Source: Platerodrilus igneus
Lineage: Eukaryota > Arthropoda > Insecta > Coleoptera > Lycidae
Direction of reading: 5' to 3'
Assembly: GCA_036346225.1 (NCBI GenBank)
Contig: JARFIW010000905.1
Span: forward strand, 744,001 to 808,000
Length of the DNA: 64,000 nucleotides
The translations under genes and the position numbers were made by a program. The stretch's first letter is position 1. The number at the start of each line of letters is the position of its first letter. This document shows, piece after piece, positions 21,845 to 33,482 of this stretch. The notes under the pieces were generated by a model. It was not told the origin of the DNA, did no database searches, and saw nothing but the letters and a program-made list of their open reading frames with translations.

Positions 21845-22393
21845 AGCTTCAACCACTGACTCAAATAAAGAATGCAATTTATTTTATCCCAATTAACATA
21901 TAATATTTTTTTAGTTATAAAACCTTCAGTGTTATGTTTATACCTGCACAAGTACACCGTTTTCTTTTTTTGATGTGTCTAAAAATAGGATACTTTTCAA
22001 TCTGTCCGAGTTGAACTATATTAGTATAAATGCATTGTAGAGAAAAATAGTAGTAACCGTTCTGTTAAAAAAAAAATCCAGCTTGTTAATAACATACCCG
22101 TTAATTTATTTGAAAAATGTACAACAAAACTTTTTTTAAATTACTTGTAAATATTAGCGGTTCTACTGACACAATTTAACAATGTTTATGACTGTTTACT
22201 AAATCACTTAATAATTCCAACAAGTAAAAAAAATATTTAGGCAAAAATTATTATCATAACCCATTAACAATCAAACATTTGATATTGTAAAAAAAACATG
22301 TAAAATAATAATAAATAGACTGTGATTGCTAAATGATTTATTGTTTTTTTTGTTTTTTTCATAATTTGTAAAGGTACAGTAATAATAAAGTAA
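21845..22393. other. Non-coding gap between convergent PolB and capsid genes
   Basis: AT-rich, A-tract-rich sequence with no ORF. PolB (+) and the capsid gene (-) converge on it, so it probably holds both polyadenylation regions. Nothing further is recognised. Confidence 0.5.
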
Positions 22394-23590
22394 TTATAAT
22401 ATTCTTATGCTGTTTGAGAGTGGATTGTATTTGACTATCTTATCATGAAGTATAAGGCAATGACAAGATGTATTTGGCAAAACGTTTCTGCTAGTCTCAA
22501 ATTCTAATCTAATATCGACAGTACCAAGTTTTAACGCTTCGTTTTGTCTAGAACAATCTATGACTACTAATGGTGCAATACTTCGCTAATCTTCAGAATT
22601 AAAAAGTGGCTCATTTTCCTTTTCGTAGTATGATTGCTGAAACTGGGCATACATCTCATATAACAACGCAGTCTGTTTGTTCTCGAACTTCAAATTTAAG
22701 TTATCGTACTGGAAAATTTCTGAATTTAAATAGAGTTTCATGTTGGTTAAATAGCAATGATCAAAACGACTGTAGTTGCTCATGTATCAATTTTTTTCGG
22801 TTGGTTTGGAAACCAACAATCACAAATCCTGGTTTTTCTAATTTTGTTGTTGTTTTAATGTTCCATGTATGACGGGTCGTTTCTTGTAGAAGTTGATATT
22901 CATGCAACTCCCATCCTCTAAACGGAATATGCAAATCCTGATTTTGTGCCACGTATTCTATTAAATTAATTTGTTGAGTATCATCAACGGCTATATGCGG
23001 CATTATCCATAAAACTTTGTTTAAAACAACTTCATTTCTTAATCAGGTGTAGGATTAATTATAGCATTAGTATCAAAACTAGAACGTAGTAAAACTAACT
23101 CATGGCGGAGGTTTAAAATAATTTCTTTTAAAATCGTCGCATAATCCGAGACTCATTGAAAGATTTATTGCAACGGTAAAATTCCCATTGGCATCAACTA
23201 TTTGCGAATCATCCATAGAAAACCACCGAGTGTTTTGTAAATGTTTACTTTGATTGCTATTATATGAAACATATCCCTTCATTATAGACTTTAATCCAGG
23301 ATTCCAAACACGATCTACAATGACACCACCAATCTCATATCTAATTTCATCAAAAAGCAGCAAAACCCCATTATTTACAAACTTTGCTGTCTGAAACGGC
23401 GTTCCATCTGTTTTAATTAATTTGCCTTCTATGTACAGCATACTCTTCGATGGTAAGGTGTATACATCTTGTTGTTGTATAGGGATTCGAATTTCATCAT
23501 TATTGTTTAAAGATGTGTTAGCATAAGGCTAATGAGTATGTTTTTCAATATTAACAATTGCATTATTAAAGTAAACTTTTTCACGCACGT
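22394..23590 (-). pseudogene. MCP: Polinton major capsid protein, N-terminus missing
   Basis: The double-jelly-roll capsid protein of Polintons. Reading from high to low coordinates: NNNDEIRIPIQQQDVYTLP with SMLYIEGKL; LLLFDEIRYEIGGVIVDRVW with NPGLKSIMKGYVSYN; GLCDDFKRN; after frameshifts, PHIAVDD...IPFRGWELHEYQLL; KPGFVIVGFQTNRKK; NMKLYLNSEIFQYDNLNLKF; LYEMYAQFQQSYY; APLVVIDCSRQNE; ending at a TAA at 22394-22396. Internal stops and frameshifts occur near 23530, 23100, 23010, 22775 and 22588. The first 50 or so residues are deleted; the remnant abuts the fragment at 23591. Confidence 0.85.
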
Positions 23591-23683
23591 TCAGTACTCC
23601 GAACCATTATCCAAGTTTATAGGCGGATTAAAGTTGCTTGTTAAAACTGAAGTGTTTCCCTTTAGAGTAAAAGTGTACGACAT
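23591..23683 (-). pseudogene. N-terminal fragment of a second Polinton structural gene
   Basis: A 30-codon start (MSYTFTLKGNTSVL...PPINL) followed by TGA at 23591-23593. Its place between the protease and the major capsid gene, and its LKGNTSVL...PP pattern, resemble the start of the conserved minor capsid gene of Polintons. The rest is lost in a deletion that also removed the major capsid N-terminus. The family name is from memory of Polinton gene order. Confidence 0.45.
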
Positions 23684-23702
23684 GACAACTTCATACGTAG
23701 TT

Positions 23703-24068
23703 CTATGTACTGCTTAGAAATTGTAAGCATAAATGTCCGCAAAACAGAGTACCGTACGATTGTTCTTGGTTAAAGTTATAAAGAATTTTACATTTACCCC
23801 CGCTACTCAAATATCTTATCAACTCTGTTGGCGGTTGCAGGTTTCCGTAGCTGTCATAGTAAATAGGGCTACTACCGTACTTTCAATAAGAGATCCAATG
23901 CGTGCCTAAACTTTCTATTTCATCTAAATTAATTACACCACATTCTTTTAAATTAACTTTTTTGGGAAGATTGTTTATCATGAACACTCCACGGAAATAT
24001 GGTACTTCTAATTGCTTAACAAACTCTATTAATTCTACATTGTTTAGTGCTCGATTAAGTAAAATCAA
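23703..24068 (-). pseudogene. PRO: Adenain-like cysteine protease of the Polinton
   Basis: Capsid-maturation protease of the Ulp1/adenovirus protease clan. The N-terminal part reads FMINNLPKKVNLKECGVINLD and GTHWISY (catalytic His in GTHW), then TGA at about 23885. After the stop the frame continues with YYDSYGN (acidic partner), PPTELIRYL and LFCGHLCLQFL (catalytic Cys in CGH). It ends at a TAG at 23703-23705. All catalytic residues are kept, with a single premature stop. It overlaps the upstream gene by 4 bp (ATGA type). Confidence 0.88.
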
Positions 24069-24920
24069 GTTGCGTTCCTGTGAGGTTTTGCAGGGGCTAA
24101 AAAAAGACCAAAATCTTTTTTATAAAGTTTGATGTACATGCCGTTTCCGACTGCCATGTCCTCCATTGCCTTGTTATGACGTTGTTTTTCCGCTAGTTGT
24201 TCCTTAGCTATTTTAGTATCTGAAACTGCTTTTGCAACAGCAGCTGCACCTCCAGTAAGAGTACCAAGGGCGCTTAGGCCTACAAAAATTGGTATTAGTG
24301 GTGGAAAACCCCCTGTTTTAGGAATTGATATAATACGAGCTGATTTAATATGCTTCTTTTGTTTTACTGTATTGGCGGCCTTAATTGCTATGTTGATTGC
24401 ATCCATAATATTAGATCCTTTAGCCTTTTTCAAAGCTGTACGTGCTTGTTTGATAATACTTTTAATACCTAGCGTACTTCTTATTTTACGTTTCTTTATC
24501 AGTTTTCTTATTTTATTGATATTTTTTGTTCTCAGTGATGCACAGGCACCCATACCAAGTTTTACTTTAGCTTTCATTGCGGTAGCTACTCCAAATGCTG
24601 CTGCTTTTTCACCTAAAGACGTGTCACCACAATTTAGTCTTTCTGTAGCAAACTGGGCTAACTTCCAATCTGCTTGATGGCGTTTAGATAGATCCTTTTC
24701 TTTGAAGTATGCAATATCGTGCTCCTTACAAGCCTCGTCTAACTTGTTTATTCCCTTGTTTCCTCGAGCTAACCGTTTGATTAGTTTTGTACCCGGACCG
24801 CAAAATTTGTAACCCGGAATATGCGCTTCAGATGGTAAATTGTTAATTACAGTATTTAACAGTCCGTTCCCAGTAGTTTTAGAATTATTATAGGTAATTA
24901 TTAGCGGACAACTGTCCTCT
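24065..24920 (-). CDS. PLA2-like plus hydrophobic minor capsid protein of the Polinton
   Basis: The open frame of about 285 codons starts after a TGA near 24921 with no ATG before 24577, so the start is lost or the frame is disturbed there. The N-terminal half has a parvovirus-VP1-like phospholipase A2 signature: GYKFCGPGTKL (calcium-loop type), then LDEACKEHDIAYF with the His-Asp pair. It continues in frame into a basic region (MKAKVKLGMG, KIRKLIKKRK) and a hydrophobic segment (FVGLSALGTLTGGAAAVAKA), then EKQRHNKAMEDM. This second half matches the conserved Polinton protein with an adenovirus-pX-like membrane segment. Both halves are typical of Polinton virion proteins. Confidence 0.75.
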
Positions 24921-24997
24921 CAAGCTGTGCAGTAAATAAATAAAATATTGTGAATTAATGATTCCTTATATACTCGCCGTTTCTTATATATATATAT

Positions 24998-27252
24998 TGC
25001 TGTGATTCCTCTCATATCTCTAGGTACTGGCCCTTTAAAAAAAAACATTCGAGCCCCACGTTGGGCGCCAAGAATGCTGTGAAACCTTCTATATCTACTG
25101 GTCCGTTGATTCCTTCTGTTAATCGCCTCGGCTGCTCTTCTAGATAACTTCCATTCTCAATCATAAAAATTAAACAACACATTCCTACCACAAACATCAA
25201 CGTTAACTCTATTTACATCAATATTCAGAATACATTAAATTTTCAAATTAAATTTGAACATAAAATTCAGTTTTAAAAAGAATTTCCGGATTAATTTTAT
25301 TATCATTTTACTGTGCATCCAAAATTAAAGTCCTTGTTGGATGCCTACTAATTAATATAACAAGATAAGCAGACCGGAGTCTGAGTATAAAGGAGCATCT
25401 ACCACCCCTTTACGTTAATTAACCAGGTTTGTCTAATTGAGCTCAAAGACCTACCCAAAGTTTCATCCTATTCCCGAACATCAAAACAAAATACCCTTTT
25501 ACTTAAACAAGCAAATTTCATCTTAAAATTAAATTTTTATGGTTAGAAAAATTCCACTAATGTCCATTTAAAGTAAATCAATTATAAAGTCATTCAATAC
25601 ACACAAAAATGTCAAACAAAATAGTACAATTTACCTGAAGGTTATTGTCCTCGTAGCTTCAGTGTAATCGTCCCTTTTGTAAATCACACCATTCCAACCG
25701 GATTCTATTTACAGCTTCAAGTTGTCAACGCTTTAAAATGTTCTCCATCACCATTAATTTAAAGTTGTTTCTAGGCTTTTCCGGAACTCATCTGTGTATA
25801 TCTGCCTCTGGTTCAGTGGATGCAGACACATTTACGAACCATTTAGTCATTAACACCCCGCAAAATAGCAAAGAAATTCATACTTCCTTTACCAATATTA
25901 CCAATATACGCCAAAACTGCCTACTTTTGGGTATACATTTGTCGTTGTAAATTTTACTAATTGGTACCGTGATAATAAACTTTTATTACCTTGTATCTAA
26001 GTGCACTGAAGTACATTCATGTTAGCACGTAAAATAACCAACTATTTTGAGTCACTAAAATATACTAGCACACTTTAAATTATTTAATCAAACTAAAATG
26101 CACTGTTTAATATCAAGTCGCGGATGCACGAGCTTTTAACGCATCGAATCGTCGAAAGTCTAAGAGTCTAAGAGAGAAACACATATTCCCGCCTGTATAT
26201 ATAGCGAATAGCCGACACGTCGCTTTGTTCCTAAAACGGGTAATTCCAACGAATTCCTCATTCTACGTTCCCAGTCTGTAGCCTGCACGTCAATTTTTCT
26301 GAATTTAGTACTCACCCCATTGAGATCTCAGAAAATTTCAACACGGCCCGCAAAGTTGTCCGAGAAAAACTAATTACTTTTATACAGAAATTGTTGTTCT
26401 ACCTCTGATATATGCATCCTATTTTAACCAATCGCAACCCCTTGACGTTGCTTAAATCCCGCCCTTTACAATATGTGTCTTTGCTTGACGCATTTCTCTT
26501 TCCTTCTCTAACCTGTTCGTATTGGTGCAACTTGACACTCTTCATTATCGATTATATTTTAGTCCACGCGGACTGTTATCTTGGTTTAATAACCCCGTAT
26601 CGCACATTCTCGTGAATATTAAGCCCCGGTTTCTCCAAGATTCTTTGAAACATTAATTATTTGCCAAATTTACGCAGAATGAGCTTTTTTAAAAATACGC
26701 AGGTGTTCTGTATTTCCTGCTAAAGCATCTGCTCGTTTCCAATATCCTTAGAATCAACATGTTTATCCAAACAAATTAACTTGAAATTGCCTTTTAAAAC
26801 ACGCAGGGTGTTCAAACGTAACATTTTAAATAACCTTCCTACGATTTGACTATTATTGGGTTTTACAAGTTTTATGCTTATTATTAATAATGGTTCAATT
26901 AACTCCAATTAAAATTGATTTCCATCCTTTCATTTTTAGCGAATACAAATTATTATCCGTACGTTTTGTTTAATACCAGTTATTTAAAATAAAGTTCATT
27001 AATATAAATTTTGCACGTAATTTCCATTTGTTTAGGAATAATTAAATTATCCACTGCGCTTTTCAATACTGCTTCTTTTGATGTAAAGCGTCTTATAGAT
27101 AATTTAAATTTCTTATTTTTACTGAAACGACCAAGTTTATTTATGCTTCAAGGTTTTAATAAAGCGTATTATTTAATGAAATTCCTTATACACGGTAATT
27201 AAAATTATTTGATTTGATTATTTAATTTTCTACCCTGGTCTACATATGAGTA
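24998..27252 (-). repeat. 3' LTR of element D (left copy)
   Basis: On the minus strand it begins TACTCATATG directly after the polypurine tract and ends CACAGCA, so it lacks the usual TG start. 2255 bp. Confidence 0.85.
25051..25080 (-). other. Primer-site and LTR-end copy embedded in LTR D (left)
   Basis: On the minus strand CACAGCATTCT is followed by TGGCGCCCAACGTGGGGCTC, a full tRNA-Lys primer site, 77 bp inside the LTR end. It repeats the true LTR-end/primer-site arrangement at 30373-30400. The same structure is in the right LTR at 30449-30478. Confidence 0.85.
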
Positions 27253-27265
27253 TTTTCCCCCTATT
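27253..27265 (-). other. Polypurine tract of D
   Basis: Minus strand AATAGGGGGAAAA abuts the LTR start TACTC. This placement supports the unusual LTR boundary. Confidence 0.7.
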
Positions 27266-27339
27266 TGAATACAAATAATCCCACTTATTTGAATGCAAAT
27301 ATCAAATATTTAGACTGCCAAAAATCTTTACAAAATTTT

Positions 27340-27787
27340 GCCTATCTCTCTCTATCCTTATCTATCTAACTTACCTACTTTGTCTCCAATCCAAAAATAT
27401 TTACACCTATCCTATATCCCTATCCTATTCCTAACTCTCACCTACTTCTATAAACTGAAATTATCCCTAACTTCATCCTACTTATCCATCTAATCCTATA
27501 TACATCCTATATACCTATCCTATTCCTAACTTTTAACTACTCTTCACTATACTTTACTTCCCCCTACCTAATCCTATATGCCTATCCTACTCTTACTCTA
27601 TTCCTACCTCTCCACTAATCTTATATAAAATATCTATACTTAACCTATCTTATTTTCTTCCTACATTTACTCTTTATCCTCATCCTAAACCTATTCCTAA
27701 TTATCTCCCATATGTGTCCTATATCTAGCTTTATTTTCTATAACCACTTACTTCTACTCTTTTATATACACCTATGCTATCCCTATT
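27340..27787 (-). repeat. Degenerate polypyrimidine tract in 3' part of D
   Basis: About 450 bp built from variants of CCTATCCTATTCCTAACT on the plus strand (purine-rich on the coding strand). Low-complexity; no coding content. Confidence 0.75.
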
Positions 27788-28720
27788 CTATTTAAATCTA
27801 ACTCTCTTCTTGACCCTCCAAGTCTTTCTTCTCACCAACCTAATACTCTTCATCCCTATTTCTCCCCCTTCTATATCTATACTTAACATCCCTGTTATCT
27901 CACATACAATAAACTTATCATCCCTATTATCCTTACTCTTAAATATTACTTCTTCTTCAGTCCCTACACTTGTCTGTTTCTCATTTATTATTGTTTCCCT
28001 TTCTGCCGACAAACCAAACGATACTACTTCACAATTATCGATTTTTCCCTCTATGGAAAATCCTATGTACCTTCTAGACTGCTTGTGTAATGGAATCCGC
28101 CAGAATGAATCCTTTAAATCTACTTGATAAAAAACAAACTTGCCACTTAACCTCGTCAAAAATAATTCTGCCTTCACCTGCTCCTGATATGCTGCTTCTA
28201 CCCCCACTACTTCTGCATGTTTTTGTATTAAAGCTTGAACCTCTACTTTCCTATCCTCTGGACATCTTATCGTGTTGATCTGTTTACCTTCATCATCCTC
28301 TACCTCTACTACATTAATACTAAACCCCGTGTCATCCTCTGTGACTTCATAACTGCCTTTCCATGGCACTACCCTATCCTTAATTCTTATTACCTTCCTT
28401 TCCATATCTATCAAAACCCCTAACTTCATCATACAGTCAACACCTAAAATGCTCTGAAACTTCAGTCCAGGTACAATTACAAACTCCTGTTCACAGCTTA
28501 AACCTCCTATATCTATCCTAAGCACCACAACACTATTTACTACAGCAAACTTCTTTTTATTTGGAGCTACTAAATGGCTACGTTTTATAGGCATAATTCT
28601 ATCACAAACCTTATCCCTAATTTTGCTGACGAATTCCTCCGATATTAAACTCGCCTCTGCCCCTGTATCAAGTAATACTTCTACATTATTCTCAAAAATT
28701 TCTAAATTAATAATTGGCAA
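27788..28720 (-). pseudogene. pol: Truncated pol of D: protease plus a scrap of reverse transcriptase
   Basis: A continuous 310-codon frame. The protease has VLLDTGAEASLI near residue 15 and ILGVDCMMKLGVL near residue 90. After PCPEDRKVEVQALI and KAEL the sequence jumps into the middle of reverse transcriptase (LSGKFVFYQVDLKDSFWRIP, then RRYIGFSIEGK), with the fingers and N-terminal palm deleted. A second deletion removes the catalytic YxDD, RNase H and integrase; the last 90 or so residues are not recognisable. The frame has stayed open across both deletion joints. Confidence 0.85.
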
Positions 28721-28799
28721 ACATAATTTTTCCTCAGTTTCTGGCTCTACTTCCTCCTCAATTTTGAAAAATTCACGTGGATGTTCGTATACATTTACA

Positions 28800-30251
28800 C
28801 AGAAATCTAGTGGTCTGTCACGTTCTAAAATCCTGTCTCGTCCTGTTTTCAGTGCTTGGTCCTGGTTGTCCTTCTACAACCTGTGCGTTCGTCCTCCTCG
28901 TGTTAATATCCGTGTCCCTGTCTCTATTCGGCGTGCTGGTCACAGTCCTGTTTACTTCCGGTAAACTGTTCTGTCGCGTGTAACTAGGTCTTGGCGTCGG
29001 TCCCCTAGTCGCACTATTGCTCCTGTATTCCTGTCCTCGTCGTTCCCAATTCGGTCGAAAATTTCTGTTGTAGTCAGGCCGTCTCGGATAATTCGGTGTC
29101 CTGTTGTCAAACCTAACTGTGTTAACGTTTCGTTCTCGTATCTCTCTTGTCCGTCCAACACATACATCGTCATATCTCTGTAAATACTCTAAAATGTCTC
29201 CCGTTCTGTGATGTTTTGTAAGGCCACGTGTTGTCTAATTTCCAGTTCAAAATGTCGTGATAGGTACTTGATTATCTGTCTGTCCGTCAATGGTGGATTC
29301 AGTTGTTTGGCCACACTGTACTTGCGGATGGCATATTGCTCCTAGATCCTGCAAACTCTCCCTTAAATTTTCCTGTAATCAAGTCGTCCCTAATCTGATC
29401 CTGTTTGTGATCACTCCAGTAATGTTGTAAAAATTTGTTTTCAAAGTCCTGATACGTGTCTATGTCCTGTCCTACTAAATTGTACCATGCCTCCGCATTG
29501 TCCTTTAATAAAGCCTTTACCGTATTTAGTTTAGTCTGTTCGTCAAATAAATTTCCCACTAGATTTCTTACACTATTAATAAAAATTTGTGGATTTACCC
29601 TGTTATCGCCATAAAACTTCATGTGTTGGTCCAATGATACTCCACCTGTAGCAAATCTGGGACCATCCCCCGTTAAATTTGACATGTTGTATTTAATACT
29701 ACTAACTTCACGTTCTACCCTGCCTAACTGATCCCTACATGAGTCCGTCACTTCAGTCATTTTTACATTAATCTCCTCTTCACAAAAAATGCGTACTTCG
29801 GACCTTAAATGTCCCATTTCCTGTCGAAGACCTGTAATATCACGCTCATTTTTTCAACCCTATTTTCAACTTCCCCATCTTTACGGTAAGACTATTTTTA
29901 AATTCTGAAACTTCTTTATTCGTCTTATCTATTTTCTCACTTAGGGTTTCCCTAACTCCTGTTAATGTCTCATTCATTCGGTCAAATTTTCGATTTGAGT
30001 CCTCTCTCGCTCTATTCGATTCATCACTCATTTGCTCAAATTTTCGATTTGAGTCCTCTCTAACCCGCTTAACGTCTCATTCATTCTTTCAAGCATCCTC
30101 ATTATCATTTCGTTTCCTTGATCCCTGATTCCGTCCTCGACTGATCTCTACTGCCTCCCGCTTCTTCCATTTTCGAAATTTTCTCACACAATGCACTATC
30201 GTCACTTCCAATTTCCACTCCTTGACTCCTTAACCACTCTTTTCTCTGCAT
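28800..30251 (-). pseudogene. gag: Gag of element D, frameshifted
   Basis: The first ATG is at 30251 (MQRKEWLRSQGVEI). A coiled-coil-like region follows (NRAREDSNRKFDRMNETL). Next comes the Gag core (MKFYGDNRVNPQIFINSVRN, AWYNLVGQDIDTYQDFENKF, HYWSDHKQDQIRDDLITGKF), then an Arg-rich, probably nucleic-acid-binding tail (RPDYNRNFRPNWERRG). Several frameshifts and stops (near 30110, 29830, 29290, 29170) separate the blocks. No zinc knuckle was seen. A short duplication (TTCGATTTGAGTCCTCTCT at about 29989 and 30035) lies in the coil region. Confidence 0.75.
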
Positions 30252-30372
30252 ACGTTCTAATCACTCACACACACTCTCAAATACTCTTAAATTTATACAC
30301 ACACAGAAACTCTCTCTCTCAGATCGCCAGTTTCCTGGAATAAAATAACAAAAATTTTATTTGGAACTCGAG

Positions 30373-30391
30373 CCTCACTTTTGGGTCGCCA
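30373..30391 (-). other. Current primer binding site of D
   Basis: TGGCGACCCAAAAGTGAGG on the minus strand, 4 bp after the LTR end. It differs from the tRNA-Lys site captured inside the LTR, so the primer tRNA may have changed or the site has decayed. The tRNA is not identified. Confidence 0.55.
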
Positions 30392-30395
30392 AGAA

Positions 30396-32648
30396 TGCTG
30401 TGATTCCTCTCATATCTCTAGGTACTGGCCCTTTAAAAAAAAACATTCGAGCCCCACGTTGGGCGCCAAGAATGCTGTGAAACCTTCTATATCTACTGGT
30501 CCGTTGATTCCTTCTGTTAATCGCCTCGGCTGCTCTTCTAGATAACTTCCATTCTCAATCATAAAAATTAAACAACACATTCCTACCACAAACATCAACG
30601 TTAACTCTATTTACATCAATATTCAGAATACATTAAATTTTCAAATTAAATTTGAACATAAAATTCAGTTTTAAAAAAAATTTCCGGATTAATTTTATTA
30701 TCATTTTACTGTGCATCCAAAATTAAAGTCCTTGTTGGATGCCTACTAATTAATATAACAAGATAAGCAGACCGGAGTCTGAGTATAAAGGAGCATCTAC
30801 CACCCCTTTACGTTAATTAACCAGGTTTGTCTAATTGAGCTCAAAGACCTACCCAAAGTTTCATCCTATTCCCGAACATCAAAACAAAATACCCCTTTTT
30901 ACTTAAACAAGCAAATTTCATCTTAAAATTAAATTTTATGGTTAGAAAAATTCCACTAATGTCCATTTAAAGTAAATCAATTATAAAGTCATTCAATACA
31001 CACAAAAATGTCAAACAAAATAGTACAATTTACCTGAAGGTTATTGTCCTCGTAGCTTCAGTGTAATCGTCCCTTTGTAAATCACACCATTCAACCGGAT
31101 TCTATTTACAGCTTCAAGTTGTCAACGCTTTAAAATGTTCTCCATCACCATTAATTTAAAGTTGTTTCTAGGCTTTTCCGGAACTCATCTGTGTATATCT
31201 GCCTCTGGTTCAGTGGATGCAGACACATTTACGAACCATTTAGTCATTAACACCCCGCAAAATAGCAAAGAAATTCATACTTCCTTTTACCAATATTACC
31301 AATATACGCCAAAACTGCCTACTTTTGGGTATACATTTGTCGTTGTAAATTTTACTAATTGGTACCGTGATAATAAACTTTTATTACCTTGTATCTAAGT
31401 GCACTGAAGTACATTCATGTTAGCACGTAAAATAACCAACTATTTTGAGTCACTAAAATATACTAGCACACTTTAAATTATTTAATCAAACTAAAATGCA
31501 CTGTTTAATATCAAGTCGCGGATGCACGAGCTTTTAACGCATCGAATCGTCGAAAGTCTAAGAGTCTAAGAGAGAAACACATATTCCCGCCTGTATATAT
31601 AGCGAATAGCCGACACGTCGCTTTGTTCCCTAAAACGGGTAATTCCAACGAATTCCTCATTCTACGTTCCCAGTCTGTAGCCTGCACGTCGATTTTCTGA
31701 ATTTAGTACTTACCCCATTGAGATCTCAGAAAATTTCAACACGGCCCGCAAAGTTGTCCGAGAAAAACTAATTACTTTTATACAGAAATTGTTGTTCTAC
31801 CTCTGATATATGCATCCTATTTTAACCAATCGCAACCCCTTGACGTTGCTTAAATCCCGCCCTTTTACAATATGTGTCTTTGCTTGACGCATTTCTCTTT
31901 CCTTCTCTAACCTGTTCGTATTGGTGCAACTTGACACTCTTCATTATCGATTATATTTTAGTCCACGCGGACTGTTATCTTGGTTTAATAACCCCGTATC
32001 GCACATTCTCGTGAATATTAAGCCCCGGTTTCTCCAAGATTCTTTGAAACATTAATTATTTGCCAAATTTACGCAGAATGAGCTTTTTAAAAATACGCAG
32101 GTGTTCTGTATTTCCTGCTAAAGCATCTGCTCGTTTCCAATATCCTTAGAATCAACATGTTTATCCAAACAAATTAACTTGAAATTGCCTTTTAAAACAC
32201 GCAGGGTGTTCAAACGTAACATTTTAAATAACCTTCCTACGATTTGACTATTATTGGGTTTTACAAGTTTTATGCTTATTATTAATAATGGTTCAATTAA
32301 CTCCAATTAAAATTGATTTCCATCCTTTCATTTTTAGCGAATACAAATTATTATCCGTACGTTTTGTTTAATACCAGTTATTTAAAATAAAGTTCATTAA
32401 TATAAATTTTGCACGTAATTTCCATTTGTTTAGGAATAATTAAATTATCCACTGCGCTTTTCAATACTGCTTCTTTTGATGTAAAGCGTCTTATAGATAA
32501 TTTAAATTTCTTATTTTTACTGAAACGACCAAGTTTATTTATGCTTCAAGGTTTTAATAAAGCGTATTATTTAATGAAATTCCTTATACACGGTAATTAA
32601 AATTATTTGATTTGATTATTTAATTTTCTACCCTGGTCTACATATGAG

Positions 32649-32650
<2 letters not shown>
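30396..32650 (-). repeat. 5' LTR of element D (right copy)
   Basis: 2255 bp, near-identical to 24998-27252, with the embedded primer-site copy at 30449-30478. Followed by the target duplication ATAT and a TA tract. Confidence 0.85.

Positions 32651-32693
<43 letters not shown>
32651..32693. repeat. (TA)n microsatellite, target of D
   Basis: About 21 TA units on the right of D; about 7 remain on the left (24986-24997). The element landed inside the tract. Confidence 0.9.
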
Positions 32694-32696
<3 letters not shown>

Positions 32697-32731
32697 CCTC
32701 TTTTTTACAATCAAATTTAGTACTTGCAAAC

Positions 32732-33417
32732 ATGCGTGTTGTGAAACAATCAACATCTTTAACCATAAACAATAATAACATTGACCTGCAATCCTTAGCT
32801 AAAAAAAACATAGCGTTCTTCTGCCTTCATCTATTCGATGTCTAGTTGTTGGTTTATCAAATTGCGGTAAAACCAACGTTATGATTAGATTGATAGAACG
32901 TCCTAATGGTTTAAAGTTTGAAAACGTACATGTTTATTCTAAATCACTTTATCAACCAAAGTATCAATACCTTGAAAGTCTACTGCAACCAATAAAAGGG
33001 ATCAAATATTATACATTTTCCAGTTCTGACAATATTATATCACCATCTGATGCTTGAAATAATTCTATATTTGATTTTGTTGATGTAGCTTGCGATAAAC
33101 AAGGTATCATTAGGGAATACTTTAGTATGGGGCGTCATAAACTATTAGACAGTTTTTACCTTTGTCAAAGTTATACTCGTATACCTAAGCACTTACTACG
33201 TGATAATGCTAATCTTTTAGTTTTATTTAAACAAGATGATTTAAACTTAAAACACATATATGACGATCACCTCAATACTGACATGAAGTATGATAAATAC
33301 CGTGAAATATGTGCTGCTTGTTGGCAAGACAAATACGGTTTCTTAGTTGTAGACAAGGATAGTGATCTAGGTCAAGGAAGGTACCGAATAGGTTTTGATC
33401 ACTTCATACATATTTAA
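32732..33417 (+). pseudogene. ATP: Packaging ATPase of the Polinton
   Basis: FtsK/HerA-type genome-packaging ATPase. ATG at 32732 (MRVVKQSTSLTI). Walker A is GLSNCGKT at 32851-32874, preceded by a frameshift and stop near 32840. YSKSLYQPKYQYLE follows. Walker B appears as IFDFVDVACDKQ, where the usual Asp pair is disturbed (family memory: FDDVACDKQ). The C-terminal half is intact: YFSMGRHKLLDSFYLCQSYT, RIPKHLLRDNANLL, FKQDDLNLKHIYDDHLNTDM, WQDKYGFLVVDKDSDL. A TGA interrupts at about 33055. It ends at a TAA at 33415-33417. First of four plus-strand genes spaced closely together. Confidence 0.88.
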
Positions 33418-33482
33418 ACCTTGAGAGACGCAAGTATCGTTATTATCCAAGAATTTCTTTATTACAATAAACTTTTTTCGCA

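Larger units (their letters stand above)
24998..32650 (-). mobile_element. Ty3/Gypsy-type LTR element D, internally deleted, minus orientation
   Basis: Two 2255-bp LTRs (24998-27252 and 30396-32650) bracket a 3.1-kb interior with gag and a truncated pol. The 4-bp target duplication ATAT (24994-24997, 32651-32654) lies in a TA tract. The LTR copies are of equal length and nearly identical, which suggests this is the youngest insertion in the window. It separates the Polinton capsid genes from the ATPase. Confidence 0.88.
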
